Origin: Streptomyces cyaneochromogenes
GTDB lineage: Bacteria > Actinomycetota > Actinomycetes > Streptomycetales > Streptomycetaceae
Assembly (NCBI RefSeq): GCF_003963535.1
Contig: NZ_CP034539.1
Location: forward strand, 9,238,001 to 9,302,000
Reading direction: 5' to 3'
DNA length: 64,000 nt
A program made the translations under genes and the position numbers. Shown piece after piece: positions 7,626 through 22,700 of the stretch. The number at the start of each line of letters is the position of its first letter. The first letter of the stretch is position 1. Under the pieces are notes generated by a model. It made no database searches. It saw nothing but the letters and a program-made list of their open reading frames with translations, and was not told the origin of the DNA.

Positions 7626-8939
7626 TTGCTGCGTTATCGGAGCGCGGAGACGGAACTGCCGGGAGACTCCGTCCAGTTGGCGGCAGGGCTGGCGGAGTCG
7701 GGCTTGTTCGACCAGTACGTGATCTACGAACAGAACGGCGACGTCTGGTTCGCCGGAGGAGTGCTCGGCGAGATCCTGGTCGGCCGCTCCGAGATCCGCC
7801 GCCGATGGCTCAGCGAGGAGACCACGACCGCGCTCGGGCCGCATCCACTGCGCCAGGTCCACGAGGAACTGGGCCGGATGGCCGTGGCGGGCTGGAACGC
7901 CTACGGCTGGATGGCCTTCGAGTTCTCCCATCTGCACGCCGGCCGCCCCGACCGGGCGGGCGAGGACGATCTGCTCCATCTGCTGGTCCCCCACAGCGAA
8001 GTGAGACTCGCTCAGAGGGGCGTTCTGATACGCAGCGCCGACCAGGAGACGCTGGACGCGCTGACCGGGTTACTCGGCCGCGCCGACGCGCACGCACCTG
8101 CCGTACCCCGCCCCATCGACGTGTCGGACGCCGAGGGCCGCTACCCGGACATGGTGGCCCAGGCCATCGAGGAGATACGGACGTCCGACCTGCAGAAGGT
8201 CATCCTGTCCCGGTCCGTCGACGTGCCCTTCCCGGTCGACTTCGTCGCCACCTACGTCCACGGCCGCTCGCACAACACCCCCGCCCGCTCCTTCCTGTTG
8301 GACCTCGGCGGGCGCCGGGTCGCCGGATTCAGCCCCGAGACCGTCGCCGAGGTAAGCGCCGACGGCGAGGTCGTCACCCAGCCGCTCGCGGGCACCCGTG
8401 CCAGAGGCTTCGGCGACCAGGAGGACGAGCGGCTGCGCGCCGAACTCCTCGCCGATCCCAAGGAGATCTCCGAACACGTGCTGTCGGTCAAACTCGCCGA
8501 GGAGGAGATGGCCACCGTCTGCCGCCCGGGCACCGTCTCGGTGCGCGACCTGCTCAGCGTCCGCAGGCGCGGCAGCGTGCAGCACCTCGGGTCCAGCGTC
8601 CACGGCCTGCTGGCCGACTCCGCCACCGCCTGGGACGCCCTGCGCGCGGTGTTCCCGGCGGTGACCGCCTCCGGCATCCCCAAGACCCCGGCGTACGACT
8701 GCATCGCGCGGCTCGAGAAAGAGCCGCGCGGCATCTACAGCGGGGCCGTGCTGCGGGCCGGCAGCGACGGATCGCTCGACGCGGCCCTGGTGCTGCGCAG
8801 CCTCTTCGAGGAGGGCGGCCGCACCTGGCTGCGGGCCGGCGCCGGCATCCTCGCCGGGTCGACCCCGGCCCGGGAGCTGGAGGAGACCTGCGAGAAGCTG
8901 CGCAGCGTCGCTCCCTACGTCGTCCCCGCGCAGGGTTAG
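7626..8939 (+). CDS. Salicylate synthase, MbtI/Irp9 type
   Basis: 437 residues, the length of MbtI/Irp9/YbtS rather than the roughly 390 of isochorismate synthases. It converts chorismate through isochorismate to salicylate, the cap of the siderophore. Diagnostic blocks resemble MbtI closely: KVILSRSVDVPF (about 191-202), SPETV (Glu239), QPLAGTRARG, RGSVQHLGSSV, FPAVTASGIPK, GGRTWLRAGAGI and ELEETCEKL. Lys191 and Glu239 fit the general base and acid of the family. The start is TTG 7626 with GGGAGG 8 bases upstream. It directly follows an iron box and leads the operon that continues with the exporter and hydrolase. An isochorismate synthase is the alternative, but length and sequence favour a one-step salicylate synthase. 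Confidence 0.93.
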   Translation: MLRYRSAETELPGDSVQLAAGLAESGLFDQYVIYEQNGDVWFAGGVLGEILVGRSEIRRRWLSEETTTALGPHPLRQVHEELGRMAVAGWNAYGWMAFEFSHLHAGRPDRAGEDDLLHLLVPHSEVRLAQRGVLIRSADQETLDALTGLLGRADAHAPAVPRPIDVSDAEGRYPDMVAQAIEEIRTSDLQKVILSRSVDVPFPVDFVATYVHGRSHNTPARSFLLDLGGRRVAGFSPETVAEVSADGEVVTQPLAGTRARGFGDQEDERLRAELLADPKEISEHVLSVKLAEEEMATVCRPGTVSVRDLLSVRRRGSVQHLGSSVHGLLADSATAWDALRAVFPAVTASGIPKTPAYDCIARLEKEPRGIYSGAVLRAGSDGSLDAALVLRSLFEEGGRTWLRAGAGILAGSTPARELEETCEKLRSVAPYVVPAQG

Positions 8940-8947
8940 GGGCGGGC

Positions 8948-10255
8948 GTGCGACTGGGAGAAGTGGTCGTCGACGTAGCGCCGTTGCGCTCCAGCAGAGA
9001 CTTCAGGCTGATGTTCGCCACCCAGGCGATCTCCATGGTGGGCACCCACCTCACCTCGGTGGCGGCCAGCCTGCAGATCTACCACCTCACCGGCTCGTCG
9101 GTCCAAGTCGGTCTGATGAGCCTGGTGCTGGGCCTGTCGCTGCTGGTCGGTCTGGTCACGGGCGGGCTGCTCGCCGACCGGGTCGACCGGCGCAAGGTCA
9201 TGCTCGTCACCCGGGCCGTGACCGCGGTGGTGATCGCGGGGCTCGCGGTGAACGCGGCGCTGCCCGACCCGCAGGTGTGGTTCGTCTTCGTGGCGGCCGT
9301 GCTGGCGGGCTTCACCGCCGGGTTGGGCGGTCCGGCCCTGATGGCCGCGACTCCGGCCCTGGTGGCGCCCGGGCAGCTGGCCGCGGCGGGCGCGCTGACC
9401 ACGCTCACCGCCCAACTGGGCGGCATGGTCGGGCCGTCGCTCGCGGGCGTGATCGCGGCAGGCCCAGGTGTCGCCTGGTGTTTCGCGATCGACGCGGCCA
9501 TATACGTAGTGGGACTCGCCCTGCTTGCCCCGCTGCCGAAGCTCGCCCCCGAGGGGAACGCCGAGGCGCAGCACCCGCTGAAGGCGATGGGGGAGGGGCT
9601 GCGCTTCCTGCGCGGCAACCAGGTCGTGGCCGGACTGCTGCTGATCGACGTGTGCGCGGTGGTCTTCGCGATGCCCTACGCCCTCTTCCCCGAACTCGGC
9701 ACCGAGCACTTCGGCGGCGGCCCGTCCACCGTCGGGCTGCTCTACACCGCCCCGGCGGTCGGCTCCTTCTTCGGCGCGCTGACCAGCGGCTGGACCGGCC
9801 GGGTGCATCACACCGGGCGGGCGCTGATCGGCGCGGTCGCGGTGTGGGGCGTGGCGATGACCTGCTTCGGCCTCAGCCCCGATCTGTGGTTCGCGCTGGT
9901 CTTCCTGGCCCTGGCCGGCCTCGGCGACACCGCCTCGGAGATCCTGCGCCGGGCCCTGCTCCAGCACTACACGCCGGACCGGCTGCAGGGCCGGGTCGGC
10001 AGCCTGTGGCTTGCCCAGGCCACCGCGGGGCCCTCCGTCGGCAATGTCGAGGCGGGCCTGGTGGCCAGGGCGCTCGGGTCGTCCAGCGGGGCCGTGGTGG
10101 TCGGAGGGCTGGTCTGTCTGGTGGGCGTGGGTGCGGTGGCCCTGGCGATGCCGGGGCTGCGGAAGGCCACGCTCAGCCGGCCTCCCGACGGCGACGGCGA
10201 CGGCGGCGGTGGCGACCGGGCGGCACCCGCCGAGACGTCTCCGGCAGCCGACTGA
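8948..10255 (+). CDS. EntS-like MFS siderophore exporter
   Basis: About 435 residues with 10-12 hydrophobic helices. The N-terminal PLRSSRDFRLMFATQAISMVG resembles the enterobactin exporter EntS, and the loop 2-3 signature GGLLADRVDRRKVML is the major-facilitator GxxxDRxxRR motif. The C-terminus is an Asp/Gly-rich tail (DGDGDGGGGD). It is 8 bases after the salicylate synthase stop, so it is co-transcribed and is the likely exporter of the finished siderophore. The start is not certain. GTG 8948 is used, and GTG 8963 is a second option with its purine stretch closer than ideal. Confidence 0.88.
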   Translation: MRLGEVVVDVAPLRSSRDFRLMFATQAISMVGTHLTSVAASLQIYHLTGSSVQVGLMSLVLGLSLLVGLVTGGLLADRVDRRKVMLVTRAVTAVVIAGLAVNAALPDPQVWFVFVAAVLAGFTAGLGGPALMAATPALVAPGQLAAAGALTTLTAQLGGMVGPSLAGVIAAGPGVAWCFAIDAAIYVVGLALLAPLPKLAPEGNAEAQHPLKAMGEGLRFLRGNQVVAGLLLIDVCAVVFAMPYALFPELGTEHFGGGPSTVGLLYTAPAVGSFFGALTSGWTGRVHHTGRALIGAVAVWGVAMTCFGLSPDLWFALVFLALAGLGDTASEILRRALLQHYTPDRLQGRVGSLWLAQATAGPSVGNVEAGLVARALGSSSGAVVVGGLVCLVGVGAVALAMPGLRKATLSRPPDGDGDGGGGDRAAPAETSPAAD

Positions 10256-10295
10256 CCAGCTGACGACACGGCCTCGGACGACAGGGCGGTGAACC

Positions 10296-11144
10296 ATGCC
10301 GAGCGCGCGGATCAACGGAATCCGGCTCCACTACGAGGACTCCGGCGAGGGTGAGCCGGTGGTCCTGGTGATGGGCCAGGCCGCCGGAGGCCGGGCCTGG
10401 CACCTCCATCAGGTGCCGGCCCTGGTCGACGCCGGATACCGGGCCGTCACCTTCCACAACCGGGGCGTTCCCCCGACCGACGAGTGCCCGGACGGCTTCA
10501 CCGTCGACGACCTCGTGGCCGACACGGCGGGGCTGGCCGAGCACCTGGGTCTCGCGCCGTGCCGGTTCGTCGGCGTCTCCCTGGGCGCGTACGTCGTCCA
10601 GGAGCTGATGCTCGCCCGGCCGCAACTCGTCCGGCAGGGTGTGCTGATGGCCACCCGTGGCCGTACCGACGTCCTGCGCGCCGCGATGACGAACGCCGAA
10701 CGCGCCCTGTACGACAGCGGGTTGGACCTGCCGGTCGCCTACACCGCCTGGGTCCGCGCCCTGCAGAACCTCTCACCGGCCACCCTGGACGACGACCGGC
10801 GGGTCCAGGACTGGCTGGAGCTCTTCGAGTTCTCACCCCAGCCCCAAGGGCCCGGCGTACGGGCCCAGTTGGACCTCGACGTCCCGGAGGGACGGCTGGA
10901 CGCCTACCGGGATGTCGACGTGCCCTGCCTGGTCGTCGGCTTCGCGGACGACGTCATCCTCCCGCCGCACCTGGGGCGGGAGGTCGCCGACGCCATCCCC
11001 GGCGCCGTCTACCAGGAGATCAAGGGCTGCGGACACTACGGCTACCTGGAGCGCCCGGACGAAGTGAACCGGGTGCTCATGGAGTTCTTCGGCGACGGTC
11101 CTGCCGCACGTCCTTCCGCACCCGGCGATGTTGAATTAGGTTAG
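10296..11144 (+). CDS. Alpha/beta hydrolase, candidate release or editing thioesterase/esterase
   Basis: 282 residues with the alpha/beta-hydrolase fold. The nucleophile elbow is GVSLG (Ser95), the likely acid lies in GFADDVILP, and the His is in GCGHYGYLERP. The oxyanion region is VLVMGQAAGGRAW. The four NRPSs in the cluster have no thioesterase domain, so this is the best local candidate for hydrolytic chain release in trans or for ferric-siderophore hydrolysis inside the cell. That role is inferred from position only. It lies 40 bases after the exporter on the same strand. Its last codons overlap the next iron box. Confidence 0.8.
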   Translation: MPSARINGIRLHYEDSGEGEPVVLVMGQAAGGRAWHLHQVPALVDAGYRAVTFHNRGVPPTDECPDGFTVDDLVADTAGLAEHLGLAPCRFVGVSLGAYVVQELMLARPQLVRQGVLMATRGRTDVLRAAMTNAERALYDSGLDLPVAYTAWVRALQNLSPATLDDDRRVQDWLELFEFSPQPQGPGVRAQLDLDVPEGRLDAYRDVDVPCLVVGFADDVILPPHLGREVADAIPGAVYQEIKGCGHYGYLERPDEVNRVLMEFFGDGPAARPSAPGDVELG

Positions 11145-11154
11145 CCTCACCTAA
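11136..11154 (+). promoter_or_regulatory. Iron box ahead of panD-mbtH-NRPS operon
   Basis: TTAGGTTAGCCTCACCTAA matches the DmdR/IdeR consensus. It overlaps the stop codon of the hydrolase gene and lies 19 bases before the ATG of the aspartate decarboxylase. It therefore probably starts a separate iron-repressed transcript of about 20 kb for the NRPS genes. Confidence 0.92.
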
Positions 11155-11173
11155 GTAGTCTCCTCAGGGGGTC

Positions 11174-11629
11174 ATGGTGCACCGCACCTTGCTGAACGGC
11201 AAGATCCACCGAGCCACCGTCACCCAGGCAGATCTGCACTACGTCGGATCGCTGACGATCGATCAGGACCTCATGGAGGCCGCCGACATCGTCGAGGGCG
11301 AAGCGGTCCAGATCGTCGACATCGACAACGGCGCCCGACTCGCCACCTACGCCATCACCGGCGAACGCGGCAGCGGCGTCATCGGGATCAACGGCGCCGC
11401 CGCCCATCTCGTCCACCCCGGACACCTGGTGATCATCATGTCCTTCGCCGCGCTCGACGAGTCCGAGCGCGCCGCCCATCGGCCCCGGGTCGTCCACGTC
11501 GACAAGGCCAACCGGATCGTCGCGCTCGGCGCCGACCCCGCCGAGCCCGTGCCCGACGCGGCCGACCAGGTGTCCGGCACCTTCACCTACCACGCGCCGG
11601 TCCAGGCCGCCGAGCAGGAGAGGAACTGA
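11174..11629 (+). CDS. panD: Aspartate 1-decarboxylase (PanD family) in the siderophore operon
   Basis: 151 residues. It decarboxylates L-aspartate to beta-alanine with a pyruvoyl cofactor made by self-cleavage. The cleavage site is intact in ADLHYVGSLTID (Gly25-Ser26), and the conserved Lys (NGKIHRATV) and the Tyr of LATYAITG are present. In most bacteria PanD serves pantothenate synthesis. Here it is the first gene behind an iron box and is followed after 3 bases by mbtH and the NRPSs. The first NRPS has a beta-alanine-like A-domain pocket. The obvious reading is a cluster-dedicated beta-alanine supply, with a housekeeping copy elsewhere (not visible). The C-terminus extends about 20 residues past the usual core. 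Confidence 0.93.
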   Translation: MVHRTLLNGKIHRATVTQADLHYVGSLTIDQDLMEAADIVEGEAVQIVDIDNGARLATYAITGERGSGVIGINGAAAHLVHPGHLVIIMSFAALDESERAAHRPRVVHVDKANRIVALGADPAEPVPDAADQVSGTFTYHAPVQAAEQERN

Positions 11630-11632
11630 GCC

Positions 11633-11851
11633 ATGGCCAACCCCTTCGACGACGCGAACGGTGTCTTCCACGTCCTGGTCAACGACGAGGGCCAGTACTC
11701 CCTGTGGCCGGACTTCGTCCCCGTACCCGACGGCTGGTCCTCGGTGCACGGCCCCGACGGCCGGGAGACCTGCCTGGAGTACATCGAGCGGAACTGGACG
11801 GACATGCGCCCGCGCAGCCTGGCCGAGGCCATGCGCAGGGCCGAGGGCTGA
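11633..11851 (+). CDS. MbtH-like NRPS accessory protein
   Basis: 72 residues with the family signature NDEGQYSLWPDFVPVPDGW and the second signature NWTDMRPRSL. MbtH proteins bind adenylation domains and are often needed for their folding or activity. The stop overlaps the ATG of the following NRPS by one base (TGATG), which makes it a direct translational partner. Confidence 0.96.
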   Translation: MANPFDDANGVFHVLVNDEGQYSLWPDFVPVPDGWSSVHGPDGRETCLEYIERNWTDMRPRSLAEAMRRAEG

Positions 11852-14800
11852 TGGCCGGCCGCCCTGCCGTGGAGGACGTCCTCCCCCTCTCGCCCATGCA
11901 GGAGGGGATGGTCTTCCACGCGCTGTACGACGAACAGGGCCACGACGTCTACACCGGCCAGATGACCCTCCGCCTCGAAGGGCCGCTGGACGGGGAACGG
12001 ATGAGCGCGGCCGTCGGCAAGCTGCTGGCCCGGCACGCCAACCTGCGGGCCGCGTTCCGCACGCAGCGCTCAGGGCGATCGGTCCAGGTGATCAGGAGCG
12101 AGGTCAAGACCCCGTGGCAGGTCACCGACCTGTCCTTACTGCCGCCCGACGAACGTGAACCGGCCCTGGAACGGCTCCTGGCGGAGGACCGCGCCGAGCG
12201 GTTCGACCTGACCCGGCCGCCGCTGCTGCGGTGCAGGCTGGTCACCTTCGACGAGCTGAACCACCGCCTGGTGATCTCCTCGCACCACCTGCTCTGGGAC
12301 GGCTGGTCCGCCCCGGTCCTGGTCCGGGAGCTCTTCCAGCTGTACGCCTCGGACGGCGGCCCCGACACCCTGCCGCGGGTGCGGCCCTACCGTGACTACC
12401 TGGCCTGGCTGGCCCGGCAGGACCGCACGGCCGCGGAACAGTCATGGCAGGCCGCGTTGGCCGGACTTGACGAACCGTCACTGATCGCCGCTGATGCCCG
12501 GGACCTGCCCGCCGAGGAGCCCGAGCGGCTGGTACGGGAACTCTCCGAGCAGGACACGGAGGCCCTCACGGCCGCCGCCCGGACCCACGGTCTCACCGTC
12601 AGCACCGTGCTCCAGGGGCTGTGGGCCGTCCTGCTCGGCAGACTGACCGGCCGCACCGACGTCGTCCTCGGCGCCACCGTCTCCGGACGCGACGCCGACG
12701 TACCCGGCATCGAGTCGATGGTCGGCCTCTTCATCAACACCCTGCCGGTACGCGCGCGGCTGCGTCCCGAGGAACCGCTCGCGGACCTGCTCGTCCGGCT
12801 CCAGTCCGAGCAGTCCGCACTGCTCGACCACCGGCACCTCGGCCTCGCCGACATCCAGCGCGCCGCCGGGCACACGGTCCTGTTCGACACCCTGCTGGTC
12901 TTCGAGAGCTATCCCATCGACGACGCCGGCATCGCCCGCGCCCTCGGCCCCGACGGCCTGCGCATGACGGGCGTCTCGGTCCACGACGCCACCCACTACC
13001 CCCTGAACCTCACCGCCTTGCCCGGCGCACGGCTGACACTGACCCTCAGCCACCGGCCGACGGTGCTGGACCACGCGGCGGTGACCCGCGTGGCGGCCCA
13101 GCTCGACAAACTCCTACGGGACTTCATCGCACGCCCGGCAACCCCCGTCGCGCAGCTCGGCCTGCCCCCGGCGGAGGGCGAACCGCCCGCCCTGAACGAG
13201 AGCCCTCTCCCGCACCCCACCGTCCGCGCCCTGTTCGAGGACCAGGCCTCCCGCACCCCCGACGCCCCCGCCGTCCTCCATGGCGAGACCACCCTGACCT
13301 TCGCCGAACTCGACGCCCGGGCCGATCGGTTGGCGGCGGCACTGGCCGAACGGGGCGCCGGGCCGGAGTCCGTCGTCGCCGTGGCCCTGCCCCGTACCCC
13401 CGACCTGGTCACCGCGCTCCTCGCGGTGCTGAAGGCCGGAGCGGCCTGCATGCCGATCGACCCCGGCTACCCGCCCGACCGCATCGCCCTGATGCTCGAC
13501 GACGCCGAGCCCCGGCTCGTGATCTGCGACGCCCCGACCGCCCAACAGCTCGGCATCAAACGGGAGCTGACCTGCCCTCCGGACGCGGAGGCCGCCGCCG
13601 TACGACAGCGACCGCCGTTGTCGCCCGAGCACCCCGCGTACATCATCTTCACCTCGGGCTCCACCGGCCGCCCCAAGGGCGTGATCGGCACCCAGCAGGC
13701 CCTGGCCAACCGCCTCGCCTGGGGCCGGGAGCTGGGCGCCGACCCGGCCGGGGTCCGTGTCTCCAAGAGCCCGCTGAGCTTCATCGACGGCCTCACCGAA
13801 CTGCTCGGCGCCCTGGTCGCGGGCGAGGCGGTGGCGCTGGCCGATGACGAGGCGACCGGCGACCCCACCGCGCTCGCCGCACTGGCCGACCGCCACCGGG
13901 CCACCCTCCTCACCGCCGTCCCCAGCCTCTTCGCCACCTTCGTCGAATCGGCCCCGCCGGACGCCTTCTCCTCTGTCCGGACGTGGATCTCCAGCGGCGA
14001 GCCCCTCTCCGGCGAGCTGGCCGAGGCGATCACCCGACGCTGGCCGCAGGCACGACTGGTCAACCTCTACGGCTGCTCCGAGGCGGCCGGCGACAGCCTC
14101 GTCCACCTCCACGACGGCGGCGAGGGCCCGGTCCCGCTCGGACAACCGATCGCGAACACACGCGTCCACGTCCTCGACCCGTTTCTGCGTCCGTCTCCCC
14201 TCGGCGCGGTCGGCGAGCTGTACGTGGCGGGCACCGGCCTGGCCCGCGGCTACCTCGGCCAACCGGGCCGCACCGCCGAACGCTTCGTCGCCGACCCCTT
14301 CGGCCCACCCGGCAGCCGCCTCTACCGCACCGGCGACCTCGCCAGGCTTCGCGCCGACGGCACGGTGGAGTTCCTCGGCAGGGCCGACGACCAGGTCAAG
14401 ATCAGGGGCTTCCGCGTCGAGCCGGGCGAGATCGAGGCGGCGGCGCGTGCGTTGCCGGGGGTCGGACGGGCCGCGGTCGTGGTGCGGGAGGACGGGGCGG
14501 CCCCGCGGCGGTTGGTGGCGTATGTGGTACCGAAGGCGCAGGGGGCGCAAGAGGTGCACGGTGAGCCAGAGGTGCACGGTGCGCCGGGGACACAGGCGAC
14601 GCGGGGTGCGTCGCCCTCGCCCGCCCTCGACCCCGCCACCCTGCGCCGAGCCCTCGCCGAACGCCTGCCCGCCCACCTCGTACCGTCGGCCGTCGTCGTC
14701 CTCGACGCCCTGCCGCTCACCCCCAGCGGCAAGCTGGACCGCCGGGCTCTGCCCGCCCCCGACTTCACCGGCGCCAGCCCCTTCGAGCCGCCCCGCACCG

Positions 14801-15107
14801 AACCGGAGAAGGTGCTGTGCGGCCTGTTCGCGGAGGTGCTCGGTCTCGAACGGGTCGGCGTCCACGACGACTTCTTCGAGCACGGCGGCGACAGCATCGT
14901 CTCGGTCCGGCTCGCCGACCGGGCCCGCAGAGCCGGACTCGCCCTGTCCCCGCGTGATGTGTTCACCCACCGCACCCCGGCCGGGCTCGCCCGGGCCCTG
15001 CCCCACGAAACCGGCCCCGCGCCCGAGGAGTTCACGCCAACCGGCGCCCCGCTGGTGTCACTCAGCCAGTCGCAGCTCGACAACGTCAAGGCGAGGTGGA
15101 GGACTCG

Positions 15108-15111
<4 letters not shown>
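11851..15111 (+). CDS. NRPS1: C-A-T module, predicted beta-alanine
   Basis: 1086 residues. The condensation domain (about 5-430) opens with LPLSPMQEGMVFHALYDEQG and has HHLLWDG at 145-151. The A domain (about 445-935) has FTSGSTGRPKG, YRTGD and NGKLD-type core motifs, and the carrier domain has EHGGDSIVS. The ten pocket residues read by alignment to GrsA-PheA are I-D-T-T-I-S-L-G-D-K. Loss of Asp at the first position with Asp at the second is the pattern of beta-amino acids and fits beta-alanine from the PanD enzyme upstream. The C domain looks like the D-donor (DCL) type, so it would accept a chain ending in a D-residue. The C-terminal tail LVSLSQSQLDNVKARW resembles a donor docking (COM) segment, and the N-terminus an acceptor. 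ATG 11851 overlaps the mbtH stop. An 18-bp tandem duplication lies at 14551-14586. Confidence 0.92.
14551..14586 (+). repeat. 18-bp in-frame tandem duplication in NRPS1
   Basis: Two adjacent copies of GAGGTGCACGGTGMGCCR encode EVHGEP then EVHGAP. They lie in the loop just before the C-terminal A subdomain, in a Gly/Ala/Pro-rich stretch longer than in the sister A domains. They look like a recent slippage product in a permissive loop. Confidence 0.8.
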
Positions 15112-19738
<4,627 letters not shown>

Positions 19739-19742
<4 letters not shown>

Positions 19743-22700
19743 CGCAGACCCCCACCGCCGACCTCGCCGCACGCAAGCGCGAACTGCTGCGCCGCAGGCT
19801 GGAGAGCGCCGGCCTGGCCGACGCCGCGGCCCGCTCCGAACGCATTCCGCCCCGGCCCGCGGACACGCCCAGGCTGCCGCTGTCGTACGCCCAGTCCCGG
19901 ATGTGGCTGCTCCAGCAGCTCGACCCGGCCAGCCCCGCCTACAACGTCTGCCTCGCCATCCGCCTGCGCGGCCCGCTCGACCCGGCGGGCCTGCGCACGG
20001 CCCTGCAAGGTCTGATCGACCGGCACGAGATACTGCGCACCCGCTACCCGGCCGCCGAGGACGGCACTGCCGAGCAGATCGTCGACGCCGAGGCGGAGGT
20101 CGAGTTCGGCACGACCGACCTGCGCGGGCTGCCGGAGGAGGAGCGGGACCGCCGGACGGCGGAACTGGCCCGGACCGCCTCGGCGACGCCCTTCGACCTC
20201 GCCGCCGACCACCCCATGCGCACCCTGCTGATCCAACGCGCGGAGCACGACCACACCCTCGTCCTGACGGTCCATCACATCGCCTGGGACGGCGGAACGT
20301 TCAACGCCCTCTCCCGCGACCTGAGCGCCCTCTACCGGGCGGCGACCGAGGGACCGTCCGCCGGGCTCGAGGAACTCCCCCTCCAGTACGGCGATTTCGC
20401 GCACTGGCAGCGCACCACCTGGACCGACGAGCGGCTGGCCGAACACCTCGACCACTGGCGCTCCACCCTGGTCCCCGCACCCCGCCCCCTCGCCCTGCCC
20501 ACCGACGCCCCGCGCACCGCCCGCCCCACCGCGCACGGCGACCGTCGCTTCCACACCTTCGCCCCCGACATCACCGACCGGCTCACCTCCTTCGCGCGGG
20601 GCGCGGGCGCGACGCCCTTCATGGTGCTCTTCGCGGGCCTGGCGGCCCTGCTGCACCGCACCACCGGTGCCACGGACATCCCGATCGGCTCGGCCGTGAT
20701 GAACCGCGACCTCCCCGGCCTCGAAAAGCTGATCGGCAACTTCGGCAACACCCTCGCCCTGCGCGCCGACCTCGACGGCGACCCCGGCTTCGCCGAACTC
20801 GTCGAGCGCGTCAAGCAGGTCTGCACGGACGGATACGCCCACCAGGACATGCCCTTCGACAAACTGGTGGAGCGACTGAAGCCGGAACGGCAGCCGGGCC
20901 GCGCCGTCTACTTCGATGTCATGCTGCTCTTCCTCACCCAGGGACTTGAAGGACCGCAGCTCCCGGGCGTGAGCGCCGCATGGGAGACCGTCCACAACGA
21001 CACCACCCAGTTCGACCTCTCCCTGGAGGCCTTCCTCACCGGCGGCCGCCTGCGGATCGAGGCCACCTACCGCAGCGGCCTCTTCACCCCGGAAACCGTC
21101 GACCGGCTCCTCCAGCACCTGGAGACACTCCTCGCCGCAGCCCTCGCAGACCCCGAACTCGCCACCTCCCGGCTGCCGTTGATGACCGAGGCCGAGGAAC
21201 GCCGGATCCTGGAGGACTTCAACGCCACCGACCACCCCGTCCCCGCCACGCACCTCACCGGCCTCCTCGCCCAGCAGGCCGCACGCACCCCCGCCGCGCC
21301 CGCCCTCATCGCCGACGACGGCTCGCCCGCCCTCGACTACGCCGGCCTCCACGCCCGCGCCAACCGCCTCGCCCGGCTGCTGATCTCGCACGGCGTGGGT
21401 CCCGAGCACCTGGTGGGCGTGGCGCTGGACCGCGGAACCGACCTGGTGGTGGCGCTGCTCGCGGTGCTCAAGGCAGGTGCCGCCTACGTTCCGCTGGACA
21501 CCGGTTACCCGGCCGAGCGGCTGGCGTTCATGGTGGAGGACGCCGCGCCGACGCTGGTGCTGACCGCCACCGAGACCGCGCGGGAACTGCCCCCAGGGGT
21601 ACCGCTGCTCCTGCTCGACACGGAGACCACGGCCGCGCAGGCCGCGGCCTTCGCCTCCGCCGAACTCACCGACGACGACCGGCTCCAGCCCCTGCGCCCC
21701 GAGCACCCCGCCTACGTCATCCACACCTCCGGCTCCACCGGCCGCCCCAAGGGCGCCGTCGTCGCGCACGCCGGGATCGTCAACCGGCTGCTGTGGATGC
21801 AGCAGACGTACGAACTCGGCCCCGAGGACCGCGTGTTGCAGAAGACACCGGCGAGCTTCGACGTCTCGGTCTGGGAGTTCTTCTGGCCGCTGATCACCGG
21901 GGCCGTGCTCGTCCTCGCCCGACCCGGCGGCCACCGTGACCCCGGCTACCTCGCCGAGCTGATCCGCGACCGGCGGGTCACGACCGCGCACTTCGTGCCC
22001 TCGATGCTGCGCGTCTTCCTCGACGACCCCGCCGCCGGGCAGGTGCGCGGCGCCCTGCGCAGGATCGTGTGCAGCGGGGAGGCGCTGCCCTCCGAACTCG
22101 CCGAGCGCTGCGCCGCATCGCTGCCCGGAACCGAACTGCACAACCTGTACGGCCCCACAGAGGCCGCCGTCGATGTCACCGCCTGGCCGTGCTCCGAGGG
22201 GACCAGGTCCGCCGCCGGTTCCGTACCGATCGGCCGCCCGGTGTGGAACACCCGCACCCTCGTGCTGGACGCGTCCCTGCGCCCGGTGCCCCCGGGCGTC
22301 CCGGGCGAGCTCTACCTGGGCGGCACCCAACTGGCCCGCGGCTACCTCCGCCGCCCCGGCCTGACCGCCGACCGCTTCGTCGCCGACCCGTACGGTCCGC
22401 CCGGCGCCCGCCTCTACCGCACCGGCGACCTGGTGCGCTGGACCGCGCAAGGGGCGCTTGAGTTCCTCGGCCGGACCGACGACCAGGTCAAGATCCGCGG
22501 CTTCCGCGTGGAACCGGGCGAGACCCAGGCCGCCGTGGCCGCGCTGCCCGGAGTGTCCCAGGCGGCGGTGACGGTACGTCAGGACCAGCCGGGGGAACCG
22601 AGGTTGGTGGCGTACGCCGTGCCCCACCCCGGCGCCGTCCTGGAGCCGTTGCGGATCAGGCAGGACCTCAAGGCGACGCTCCCCGAGCACCTCCTGCCCG

